This document shows positions 1-5,177 of a stretch of 5,607 nucleotides of DNA, one piece after another. The notes under the pieces are model-generated. The model saw only the letters and a program-made list of their open reading frames with translations, was not told the origin of the DNA and did no database searches. The stretch's first letter is position 1. Each line of letters begins with the position of its first letter. The stretch covers positions 1 to 5,607 of the forward strand of contig DJXA01000023.1 in the NCBI GenBank assembly GCA_002449555.1, read 5' to 3'. A program made the position numbers and the translations under genes. Origin of the DNA: Atopobiaceae bacterium UBA7016. GTDB lineage: Bacteria > Actinomycetota > Coriobacteriia > Coriobacteriales > Atopobiaceae.

Positions 1-2
1 TC

Positions 3-614
3 CTGGGCTTCTCATGCGGCGAGGCTGACGGCTACTACGGCGTGCACACGGAGGCAGCCGTCAAGCAGTTCCAAGAGAGCCAGGGCATCCTGGCGGACGG
101 CATGGCCTTCCCCGATACCTTCGACGCCGTCGAGCGTCTGCGCCACGTGTGGGCGGGCAAGCCAGCAAACGGGCCGCACCCCATGGGCGGCATGGGTTTT
201 GCGCGTGCCGCAGGCGTGCTGGAGAACGTGCAGCTTTCCATCACGGCCGAAGACCCCATCTCGCGCAACATCGCCGGCCGCATCTGGAACCTCGCCTCGG
301 CGACCACCGACCAGAGCGGCCTTGAGCTGGTGGAGGACACGCGGCACATGCGCTCGGACGACCAGGCGCTCTTCGTGCTTTCCACCTCTCCCCTGCCGGG
401 CAGAAGCTCACGCGTGCCCAACGTGGTGATCGAAGACTTTGACACGCTGCCGCTGCGCCTGCGCACGGCCGTGGAGAGCTCGCTGGCGAGCGTGCCCGTC
501 GTCCGTCTTCAGCTGCCGTTTGGCCTCGACTATGACGGCTCGTTCACCACGGGCGATGCCCAGACCTTCGCCGTGATGCTGCTTGACGCCATCTGCACCG
601 CGTACGACGAGTAA
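3..614 (+). CDS. Peptidoglycan-binding domain protein, C-terminal part (5' end outside window)
   Basis: The frame is open from the window edge to the TAA at 612-614 and gives 203 residues. Residues 1 to about 47 look like most of a PG_binding_1 repeat: a DG-YYG turn followed by a helix reading HTEAAVKQFQESQGI, then the typical 'L-ADG' and a closing helix. Such repeats bind peptidoglycan and usually sit in cell-wall hydrolases or wall-associated regulators. The remaining 150 or so residues match no family I can name firmly. They follow the strand/helix order of an Amidase_3 domain ('ISRNIAGRIWNLA', 'ALFVLST', 'VVRLQLPF', then a final helix). The zinc-binding His and Glu residues of active amidases are not visible, and 'LSTSP' stands where S-I-H-x-N would be expected. 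A CwlM-like inactive amidase is therefore possible but speculative. No start codon is assigned; the GTG at 42 lies inside the domain and is not the start. The gene converges on the tRNA-Gln transcript. Confidence 0.8.
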   Translation: MGFSCGEADGYYGVHTEAAVKQFQESQGILADGMAFPDTFDAVERLRHVWAGKPANGPHPMGGMGFARAAGVLENVQLSITAEDPISRNIAGRIWNLASATTDQSGLELVEDTRHMRSDDQALFVLSTSPLPGRSSRVPNVVIEDFDTLPLRLRTAVESSLASVPVVRLQLPFGLDYDGSFTTGDAQTFAVMLLDAICTAYDE

Positions 615-615
615 T

Positions 616-686
616 CGTGTGCGGTTTGGGGGTAGCCCCCTAGCCGCACTGCGTGCGGCTAGGGGGCTACCCCCAAACCGCACACG
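616..686. repeat. Perfect 34-bp inverted repeat with 3-nt loop, just after the stop codon
   Basis: Arms 616-649 and 653-686 are exact reverse complements around the loop TGC (650-652). The element starts two bases after the TAA of the upstream gene. Each arm also holds a small hairpin of its own (GGGGG at 628-632 with CCCCC at 636-640; GGGGG at 662-666 with CCCCC at 670-674), so cruciform or two-hairpin folds are possible. No T-tract follows on either strand, so it is not a standard intrinsic terminator. It may still stop transcription or protect the mRNA 3' end from exonucleases at this convergent junction. It could also be a mobile palindromic repeat of the REP/MITE type. Confidence 0.9.
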
Positions 687-696
687 CCCTGTTCCG

Positions 697-738
697 CGAA
701 ACAAGAAGCAGGCCAGACGCTCACGCATCTGGCCTGCT
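697..738 (-). terminator. Intrinsic terminator after tRNA-Gln (prs/tRNA transcript)
   Basis: Arms 728-738 and 707-717 form a perfect 11-bp stem around a 10-nt loop (718-727). Read on the minus strand, the stem is followed by TTCTTGTTTC (706-697), a T-rich tail. It begins 8 nt past the CCA end of the tRNA, so it probably ends the tRNA transcript and perhaps the whole glmU-prs-tRNA unit. On the plus strand the hairpin is followed by GTTTGTTC, so weak bidirectional action is possible. Confidence 0.8.
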
Positions 739-746
739 GTTTGTTC

Positions 747-821
747 TGGCTGGGGTAGAAGGATTCGAACCCTCGTTAGCGGCACCAAAAACCGCAGTCC
801 TAACCACTGGACGATACCCCA
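747..821 (-). tRNA. tRNA-Gln (anticodon UUG)
   Basis: The minus strand folds into a full 72-nt cloverleaf plus an encoded CCA (747-749). The acceptor stem is TGGGGTA with TACCCCA, the D stem GTCC with GGAC, the anticodon stem GCGGT with GCCGC, and the T stem GAGGG with CCTTC around a TTCGAAT loop. The anticodon loop TTTTGGT puts TTG at 788-786, which reads CAA glutamine codons, and through wobble CAG as well. The U1-A72 first pair and discriminator G73 are usual for tRNA-Gln. Its 5' end lies 42 nt after the prs stop. Upstream there is only a poor TACACT box (837-832) with no good -35, so it may be processed from the prs transcript. Confidence 0.96.
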
Positions 822-844
822 AGGCATGGATAGTGTAGCAGAAC

Positions 845-856
845 AGCCCGAAGGCT
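845..856 (-). other. Small UUCG-loop hairpin between prs and tRNA-Gln
   Basis: On the minus strand AGCC (856-853), loop TTCG and GGCT (848-845) form a 4-bp stem closed by the very stable C(UUCG)G tetraloop, 7 nt after the prs stop codon. The following GTTCTG is not a T-tract, so this is at most a weak pause or an RNA-processing or stability element. Confidence 0.4.
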
Positions 857-863
857 TACCCCA

Positions 864-1871
864 TTACATCTCGGAGGCGCCGCCAAAGACGAGCGTAACC
901 GGCGTGTTCTGGTACACGGCCGCGATGGCCTCGGCAAACTCCTCGGCAACCGAGATCATCTTGATCTTCGAGCCAGGCTTGTTGGCGACGGCGCACGGAA
1001 TGGCGTCAGTGACCACGCACTCCACGATGGGGGCGTTCTCCAGGCGCTCGATGGCGGCACCAGAGAAGATGCCGTGCGTAGAGCTGACGTAGATGTCACC
1101 AGCGCCCATCTCCTTGAGCTTCTTGATGGAGCCCACGAGCGTGCCGGCGGTATCAATCATGTCGTCGTTGATGATGCAGGTCTTGCCCACGATGTTGCCG
1201 ATAACGCCCATGACCTCGGCCGCATTGTGCTTGGGACGGCTCTTGTGGGCAATGGCCATCTCGCAGCCCAGGTAGTCGGCCAGCTTCTTGGCCACCTTGG
1301 CGCGGCCCATGTCGGGCGACACGACCACGGTGTTGTCCCAGTCAAAGTCCTTGGCGGCAAAGTACTTGCCAAAGTTGTAGAGGGCGGTAAGGTGCGACAC
1401 GGGAATGTCGAAGAAGCCCTGAATCTGGTTGGAGTGCAGGTCAAGCGTGATGACGCGGTCGATGCCCGCGGCCTCGAGCAGGTTGGCGATCAGGCGCGCG
1501 GTGATGGGCTCACGGGACGCGGCCTTGCGGTCCTGACGCGCGTAAGCGTAGTGTGTGATGACGGCGGTGACGCTTGCCGCACTCGCGCGCTTGGCGGCGT
1601 CGGTGATGATGAGCAGCTCCATGAGGAGGTCGTTCACGTTCTCGCCCGCGATGCACTGGACGATGAACACCTCGTCGCCACGGACGGACTCGTCGAAGCG
1701 CGCGTAGGTCTCGCCGTTGGCAAACTTCTCGAGCTTAAGGCCCGAAAGCTTCAGGTTAAGCTTGTCGGCAATGTGCTTGGCCAGCACGGGGTTGCCCGAG
1801 CCGGTGTACATCTTGATGCCCTTGACTACGTTCAGCGGCTTGCTGAGGTCCTGGATAATCTCGTCGGCCAT
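864..1871 (-). CDS. prs: Ribose-phosphate pyrophosphokinase (PRPP synthetase)
   Basis: This cytosolic enzyme makes PRPP and AMP from ribose 5-phosphate and ATP. PRPP feeds purine, pyrimidine, histidine, tryptophan and NAD synthesis. The 335 residues cover the whole class I family (usually about 310-320), with a slightly longer N-terminus. Visible signatures are the FANGE segment (50-54), YARQDRK (110-116) of the ATP site, TLDLHSNQIQGFFDIP (142-157) with the conserved His146, KSRP (210-213; usually KRRP, so the middle Arg is Ser here), and the PRPP loop CIINDDMIDTAGT (232-244). The ATG at 1871 is chosen because AAGGAG (1885-1880) sits 8 nt before it and the family match starts there. The frame stays open to an ATG at 1949, but that would overlap the end of glmU and add unrelated residues. 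It lies 58 nt after glmU, an order also found in Bacillus (glmU/gcaD-prs). Confidence 0.97.
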   Translation of the reverse strand: MADEIIQDLSKPLNVVKGIKMYTGSGNPVLAKHIADKLNLKLSGLKLEKFANGETYARFDESVRGDEVFIVQCIAGENVNDLLMELLIITDAAKRASAASVTAVITHYAYARQDRKAASREPITARLIANLLEAAGIDRVITLDLHSNQIQGFFDIPVSHLTALYNFGKYFAAKDFDWDNTVVVSPDMGRAKVAKKLADYLGCEMAIAHKSRPKHNAAEVMGVIGNIVGKTCIINDDMIDTAGTLVGSIKKLKEMGAGDIYVSSTHGIFSGAAIERLENAPIVECVVTDAIPCAVANKPGSKIKMISVAEEFAEAIAAVYQNTPVTLVFGGASEM

Positions 1872-1879
1872 CTCTCGTT

Positions 1880-1885
1880 CTCCTT
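1880..1885 (-). promoter_or_regulatory. Shine-Dalgarno site that fixes the prs start
   Basis: AAGGAG on the minus strand, 8 nt before the ATG at 1871. It supports this start over the upstream in-frame ATG at 1949. Confidence 0.8.
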
Positions 1886-1929
1886 CGTCTCGTATCTCGT
1901 CGCTCTTCACAGGCTCACTTAGCAAACAG

Positions 1930-2871
1930 CTAGGCAACGACCGAACCATCGGGGACGGTGGTGTCGGTCAGCTGGACACTGGGGCCAACCACGCAGTCTG
2001 TGCCCACGGTCGTCTTGCCCCACAGCATGGTCATGGGCAGAAGCTCGGTATCGCGACCAACGGTGACCTCGGGGCCGACCCACACCATAGAGGGATCGAG
2101 CATGGTCACGCCGTCGGCCATCAGCTGGCCGTTGATGCGCTCCTGCATGATCTTGGTAACCTGCGCAAGCTGCACGCGCGAGTTGACACCCAGAAGCTCG
2201 GAGTCGTCAGCGGCAAGCAGCGCAGAGACCGGCTCGCCAATCTGGCGATAGATGCCCACCATATCGGTGAGGTAATACTCGCCCTGGGCGTTGTCGTTGC
2301 CGATCTTGTCGATGTTCTCGGACAGGCGCCTGCCGCAGAAGCAGTAGATGCCGGAGTTGCACTCGGTAAGCGTGGCCTGCTCCTCGGGCGTGCAGTCCTT
2401 GTGCTCGATGATGGCCAGTACGTTGCCCTCGGCGTCACGCTTGATGCGGCCGTAGCCGGTGGGGTCAGCGGGGCTCATGGTGAGCACGGTGCAGGCAAAG
2501 TGACCAGCCTTGGTGTGCTCAACCAGGTTCTTGATGGTCTCGGCACGCATGAGCGGCGTGTCGCCGTAAAGAACCACCGTCGGCCCCTGGAAGTCTCCGA
2601 GGGCGTCGCGCACGCACATCATGGCGTGGCCGGTGCCCAGACGCTCGGTCTGCTCAACAAACTCGACGTCGGCATCGCCGTCAAAGACGGCCTTGACCTC
2701 GTCGGCGTGGTTTCCAACTACAACGATGATGCGGTCAGCACCCGCCTCACGGGCAGCATGAACGGGCCACCACACGAGAGGGCGGTCCAAAAGCTTATGC
2801 GCTACCTTGGGATGACGGGACTTCATACGCGTTCCCTCGCCTGCAGCGAGAACGATCGCGGTCAAGGACAT
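1930..2871 (-). CDS. glmU: GlmU-type N-acetylglucosamine-1-phosphate uridylyltransferase lacking the acetyltransferase domain
   Basis: Its N-terminal domain joins UTP and N-acetylglucosamine 1-phosphate to give UDP-GlcNAc, the precursor of peptidoglycan and other wall polymers. The 313 residues show the nucleotidyltransferase motifs in order: LAAGEGTRM with PKV (8-23), LGTGHAM (78-84), YGDTPL (102-107, metal-binding Asp104), GYGRI (139-143), EHKD (156-159), CNSGI (171-175), GEYYLTD (197-203) and GVNSRVQLA (228-236). Residues 255-313 form only the first beta-helix turns ('VWVGPEVTVGRDTEL', 'TVGTDCVVGPSVQL'), then the TAG at 1932-1930 ends the protein. Normal bifunctional GlmU has about 450-460 residues. 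The missing part carries the acetyl-CoA site and catalytic His, so GlcN-1-P acetylation must come from elsewhere. The ATG at 2871 has GGGAGG (2882-2877) 5 nt upstream. First gene of the probable glmU-prs-tRNA unit. Confidence 0.95.
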   Translation of the reverse strand: MSLTAIVLAAGEGTRMKSRHPKVAHKLLDRPLVWWPVHAAREAGADRIIVVVGNHADEVKAVFDGDADVEFVEQTERLGTGHAMMCVRDALGDFQGPTVVLYGDTPLMRAETIKNLVEHTKAGHFACTVLTMSPADPTGYGRIKRDAEGNVLAIIEHKDCTPEEQATLTECNSGIYCFCGRRLSENIDKIGNDNAQGEYYLTDMVGIYRQIGEPVSALLAADDSELLGVNSRVQLAQVTKIMQERINGQLMADGVTMLDPSMVWVGPEVTVGRDTELLPMTMLWGKTTVGTDCVVGPSVQLTDTTVPDGSVVA

Positions 2872-2876
2872 GTGGG

Positions 2877-2882
2877 CCTCCC
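2877..2882 (-). promoter_or_regulatory. Shine-Dalgarno site for glmU
   Basis: GGGAGG on the minus strand, 5 nt before the ATG at 2871. The family match begins at this ATG (MSLTAIVLAAGEG), and the in-frame extension upstream has no homology-like features. Confidence 0.75.
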
Positions 2883-2902
2883 AGCATGTGTCGTGTCCCA
2901 AT

Positions 2903-2917
2903 GCGGCAGTCTGCCGC
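2903..2917. promoter_or_regulatory. 15-bp palindrome in the glmU leader, possible operator
   Basis: GCGGCAG (2903-2909) and CTGCCGC (2911-2917) are perfect inverted 7-mers around one base. The site lies between the likely glmU -10 box and the ribosome-binding site. It could be a repressor operator near the transcription start or a small RNA hairpin in the 5' leader. No known regulator can be named from it. Confidence 0.45.
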
Positions 2918-2926
2918 CACAATTAC

Positions 2927-2955
2927 ATAATAGCGTGCGTTCGCCGCCGTTTTGC
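2927..2955 (-). promoter_or_regulatory. Candidate glmU promoter
   Basis: On the minus strand TATTAT (2932-2927) is a good -10 box. At 17 bp spacing the -35 position reads GCAAAA (2955-2950), a poor match. The transcript would start near 2920 and carry a leader of about 50 nt. It is supported mainly by the -10 box and by its position upstream of the first gene of the unit. Confidence 0.4.
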
Positions 2956-2996
2956 TACCGTTCACGACCAGCAGAGGAAGTTCACAGGGCGTTCGA

Positions 2997-3025
2997 TTGT
3001 CCGCACCGCAATACGTACATATGAA
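2997..3025 (+). promoter_or_regulatory. Candidate promoter for the PTS gene (distal)
   Basis: TTGTCC (2997-3002) and TATGAA (3020-3025) are 17 bp apart and each matches 4 of 6 consensus bases. It would give a leader of about 260 nt including the 3048-3070 hairpin. An alternative is listed at 3154. Confidence 0.3.
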
Positions 3026-3047
3026 CTCATGCACCATAGTGAGTGCA

Positions 3048-3070
3048 CCACGAGGGTCCGACCCTCATGG
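3048..3070. repeat. Hairpin with TCCGA loop, related to the two terminator hairpins at 5413-5493
   Basis: Left arm 3048-3056 and right arm 3062-3070 pair over 9 positions with one C-A mismatch around the loop TCCGA (3057-3061). The 15-mer at 3052-3066 (GAGGGTCCGACCCTC) is identical to 5469-5483. No T-tract follows on either strand, so its role as a terminator is doubtful. The right arm overlaps another possible hairpin, ATGGC with GCCAT (3067-3082), so only one of the two can form. Confidence 0.6.
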
Positions 3071-3153
3071 CGCGGCGGCCATCAGGATTGCAACCAACAA
3101 GCTAAATGCTCCGGCCTGCATAGCGCCGTTCATTTATGCGTATCTCGCAACAA

Positions 3154-3165
3154 TATGATTTCATA
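3154..3165 (+). promoter_or_regulatory. Candidate -10 box of the PTS gene overlapping a small palindrome
   Basis: TATGAT (3154-3159) matches 5 of 6 bases of a -10 box and is part of the palindrome TATGA-TT-TCATA (3154-3165). No good -35 is found at 16-18 bp spacing, which would suit an activator-dependent promoter. A regulator binding the palindrome would block the -10 directly. Position and sequence only. Confidence 0.3.
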
Positions 3166-3201
3166 AGGAATTGTTTTGGAATAACTGTGGGTCGTATGAT
3201 T

Positions 3202-3234
3202 GCCTCAACAAGAGAGGCCGACGCAGGGTCGGCC
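3202..3234 (+). promoter_or_regulatory. Two mutually exclusive leader hairpins ahead of the PTS gene
   Basis: GCCTC (3202-3206) can pair with GAGGC (3214-3218), and GGCCGAC (3216-3222) can pair perfectly with GTCGGCC (3228-3234). The two share 3216-3218, so they compete. This is the layout expected of an antiterminator/terminator pair, as in BglG/LicT-controlled PTS leaders. However, the second stem is followed by CAAACG rather than a T-tract, and I do not find a clear match to the known RAT antiterminator sequence. Regulation by this leader is an inference. Confidence 0.35.
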
Positions 3235-3274
3235 CAAACGAGGGAATGAGTGAGCTCGTCAGACCACCAATTCC

Positions 3275-3288
3275 GGAAGGCAGGAAGG
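3275..3288 (+). promoter_or_regulatory. Ribosome-binding region of the PTS gene
   Basis: GGAAGG occurs twice, at 3275-3280 and 3283-3288. The first is 10 nt and the second 2 nt before the ATG at 3291. Neither spacing is ideal, but together they give a purine-rich site, and the EIIB domain begins exactly at this ATG. Confidence 0.5.
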
Positions 3289-3290
3289 TT

Positions 3291-4739
3291 ATGAAATACG
3301 AAGCTCTATGCAACCAAGTAATCGAAGGAGTGGGAGGCAAGGACAACGTCTCCGACGTGAGCCATTGCGTAACGCGTCTGCGCTTCCACCTGAAGGACGC
3401 CTCCAAGGCCGACACCGAGGGCCTTAAGGCGACCAAGGGCGTCATCGACGTCATCCAGGCCGCCGGCCAGTACCAGGTCGTCGTCGGGCCGCAGGTCGAG
3501 GGTATCTACAACGACCTCTGCGAGATCGGCGGCTTCTCTGCCCAGGCCGCCCTCGATGTCAACGAGGACCCCAGCCTCGTCGACGAGAAGAAGGATCCCT
3601 TCTCCAAGCTGCTTGACCTCATCTCCAGCATCTTCCAGCCCATTCTGGGCGTTCTGATGGCCGGCGGCTTCATCGTCTCGATCCTCTCGCTCATCTGCGC
3701 CTTTGCTCCCGAGTTCAAGGGGACCACGACCTACACCGTCCTGTATGCCTGCGGCTACGCGGCGTTCCAGTTCTTCCCCATCATCGTCGCCTGGTCAGCG
3801 GGCCAGCGCTTTGGCCTGAAGCCCGTCCTGTCCATGGCCATTGGCGGCATCCTCATCTACCCTGACCTGATCACGATGGTCGGCGGCGACCCGACCGGCG
3901 TCCTCTTTGAAGGCAACCCGCTGCTGCAGGCTAACGTCTATGGCAACGTCTTTGGCATTCCTCTGGTTCTGCTCAACTACTACCTCCAGGTTCTGCCCTC
4001 CATCCCCATCATTTGGTTTGCCTCCAAGGTGCACAAGTTCTTTGAGGGTTGCCTCCCCGAACTCATCCGTGGCATCTTCGCGAACGTCTTCACCCTGCTT
4101 CTCTCTGGCCTCGCCGGCCTGCTGATCATCGGCCCCGTCACCACCATCCTGGCCAACGCTGTCGCCGTCGGCATCCAGTCCTTCCTCGCCATCTCCCCCA
4201 TCCTTGCCGGCTTCATCGTGGGCACCTTCTGGAGCCTCCTCGTTATGTTCGGTCTGCACTGGGGCATCATTCCTCTGTGGTTCACCGAGATGGCAGCCGT
4301 TGGTTACTCCACCCTTAACCCGCTCAACTTCGCAGGCTGCGGCGCAATCATGGGTGCCTGCCTGGGCATGGTCCTGAAGTGCAAGGACAAGGAGACCAAC
4401 ACCTCCCTCAACATCCCGGCCCTCATCTCCTCGTTCTTCGGTGTTGCTGAGCCTGCCCTCTACGGCATCCTCATCCCGCGCAAGAAGCTCATGTGGGCGA
4501 CGTTCATCGCCTCTGGTATTGGTGGCGCCATCGCCGGTGCCTGCGGTGCCAAGTGGTACAACCCCGGCGCCAACGGCTGGCTCGGTCTGCCCTGCTACAT
4601 CGGCCCCAACGGCATCGACGCTGGCTTCATCGGCCTTGCGGTGGGCGGCCTAATTGCCACGGCTCTCTCCATCGCCGCCGTGTTCGTCCTGGGCACCAAG
4701 TCTGATGCCGAGGCCGCAAAGGAGAAGACGGCCGCATAG
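3291..4739 (+). CDS. PTS sugar transporter EIIBC component, beta-glucoside/glucose superfamily
   Basis: This membrane permease takes up a sugar and phosphorylates it, with phosphate passed from EIIA through EIIB. The 482 residues begin with an EIIB domain (about 4-80): KYEALCNQVIEGVGGKDNV, then SHCVTRLRF with the phosphorylated Cys26, and GQYQVVVG (59-66). A charged linker (about 90-105) leads to EIIC (about 106-468), with roughly ten hydrophobic segments, GLHWGIIP (321-328) and the sugar-site motif GVAEPALYG (384-392, Glu387). The B-C order and motifs fit the beta-glucoside branch, but the substrate cannot be told. BglF-type proteins usually end with an EIIA domain; this one ends after a short charged tail (KSDAEAAKEKTAA), so a separate EIIA is needed. 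The ATG at 3291 is preferred over ATGs at 3171 and 3246 because the family starts at MKYEAL. It stands alone, with no glycosidase or regulator beside it in this window. Confidence 0.95.
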   Translation: MKYEALCNQVIEGVGGKDNVSDVSHCVTRLRFHLKDASKADTEGLKATKGVIDVIQAAGQYQVVVGPQVEGIYNDLCEIGGFSAQAALDVNEDPSLVDEKKDPFSKLLDLISSIFQPILGVLMAGGFIVSILSLICAFAPEFKGTTTYTVLYACGYAAFQFFPIIVAWSAGQRFGLKPVLSMAIGGILIYPDLITMVGGDPTGVLFEGNPLLQANVYGNVFGIPLVLLNYYLQVLPSIPIIWFASKVHKFFEGCLPELIRGIFANVFTLLLSGLAGLLIIGPVTTILANAVAVGIQSFLAISPILAGFIVGTFWSLLVMFGLHWGIIPLWFTEMAAVGYSTLNPLNFAGCGAIMGACLGMVLKCKDKETNTSLNIPALISSFFGVAEPALYGILIPRKKLMWATFIASGIGGAIAGACGAKWYNPGANGWLGLPCYIGPNGIDAGFIGLAVGGLIATALSIAAVFVLGTKSDAEAAKEKTAA

Positions 4740-4773
4740 GGATACGCACCCTGACAACAGCCCTTCCTTTCTG

Positions 4774-4803
4774 AGGGACGTCGCGAAAGCGGCGTCCCTT
4801 TTT
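4774..4803 (+). terminator. Intrinsic terminator of the PTS gene
   Basis: A 10-bp stem (4775-4784 with 4789-4798, one G-T pair, plus A4774-T4799) closes on a GAAA tetraloop (4785-4788) and runs straight into TTTTT (4799-4803). It lies 35 nt after the stop codon, so the PTS gene is probably transcribed alone. Confidence 0.93.
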
Positions 4804-4909
4804 GTGTGACGGGGAAACAGGGCGCATGACGTTTGAGTCCCCGCGGGACACTGAGGCTAGAAGCCTGCTCCCAAGGATGCGCTAAACAAGGTTCCTCTCA
4901 GAGCCCAAA

Positions 4910-5177
4910 GAGACATCAAGGGACCTGGTTTTGTCGCATCCAGCGTAAACGGAGTCCAAAGAGACATCGATGTGCCCACCCGCTTCCTAAAGATGAGTCA
5001 GGCGAAGTGGGGCCGGAGCTGGAAGAGACGTTTGCGGGCCAGGTTTGGTCTCATCGGGCGTGAGTCCCGCTCAATGAGACGTTAGAGCCCCCGGTTTGGA
5101 CTCATCGGGCGGACTCTCCGCTTGATGCGACGTTAGAGGCCCTGTTTTGGTCTCATTGAGCTTTGCCCGCAGCCGAC
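4910..5177. repeat. Degenerate tandem repeat, period about 51 bp, five units
   Basis: Units start at 4910, 4961, 5025, 5076 and 5127, so the spacings are 51, 64, 51 and 51 bp. Each begins with GAGAC (GCGAC in the last), followed by GTT or ATC. In units 1, 3, 4 and 5 a GGTTTGGTCTCAT-like box lies near position 19-31, then a CGGGCG-like stretch. Units 3 and 4 (5025-5126) are the most alike; the second unit has a divergent interior and about 13 extra bases. A sixth, displaced copy has TCGGGCGTAAGCGGAGCT around 5236-5253 and GAGACGTCAGAG at 5258-5269. Because GTCTCAT in one unit is complementary to ATGAGAC at the next unit's start, unit junctions can form hairpins. The best is 5048-5054 with 5074-5080, plus an inner CGGG/CCCG stem. 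Confidence 0.75.

Larger units (their letters stand above)
2872..3290. other. Divergent intergenic region between glmU and the PTS gene (no gene seen)
   Basis: These 419 bp separate the minus-strand glmU from the plus-strand PTS gene and must hold the promoters of both. They contain an AT-richer patch next to the glmU leader, a 15-bp palindrome (2903-2917), an ACTCA/TGAGT inverted repeat (3025-3029 with 3040-3044), a TCCGA-loop hairpin (3048-3070), an overlapping ATGGC/GCCAT hairpin (3067-3082) and two overlapping hairpins near the PTS start (3202-3234). Short open frames cross it, but none has a good ribosome-binding site or protein-like composition. Confidence 0.7.

Noticed and set aside
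1074..1922. Plus-strand open frame of 282 codons opposite prs
   Set aside because: It is antisense to prs, whose motifs are unambiguous, and its composition is typical of the mirror frame of a GC-rich gene.
864..1949. Longer prs start at the ATG at 1949
   Set aside because: It would overlap the glmU end and add 26 residues unlike the family, while the ATG at 1871 has a well-spaced AAGGAG.
1717..3024. Long plus-strand open frame of 435 codons opposite prs and glmU
   Set aside because: It runs antisense to two clearly recognised enzymes, is low in complexity (rich in Val, Gly, Leu, His) and has no family match. It is a high-GC shadow frame.
3166..3212. Classical BglG/LicT RAT antiterminator ahead of the PTS gene
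   Set aside because: The GGAATTGTT at 3167 is only loosely like the start of a RAT, and the matching GCAGGCAAAACC half is not found at the right distance.
3171..3290. N-terminal extension of the PTS protein from ATGs at 3171 or 3246
   Set aside because: The EIIB domain starts at 3291, and the upstream part translates to a basic, non-homologous peptide overlapping the leader hairpins.
4833..5063. Plus-strand 76-codon frame in the repeat region
   Set aside because: It crosses the tandem repeats, lacks a ribosome-binding site and has an unprotein-like composition.
4910..5177. CRISPR array
   Set aside because: Repeats are degenerate and split into short conserved boxes, one interval is 64 instead of 51 bp, and no cas gene is present in the window.
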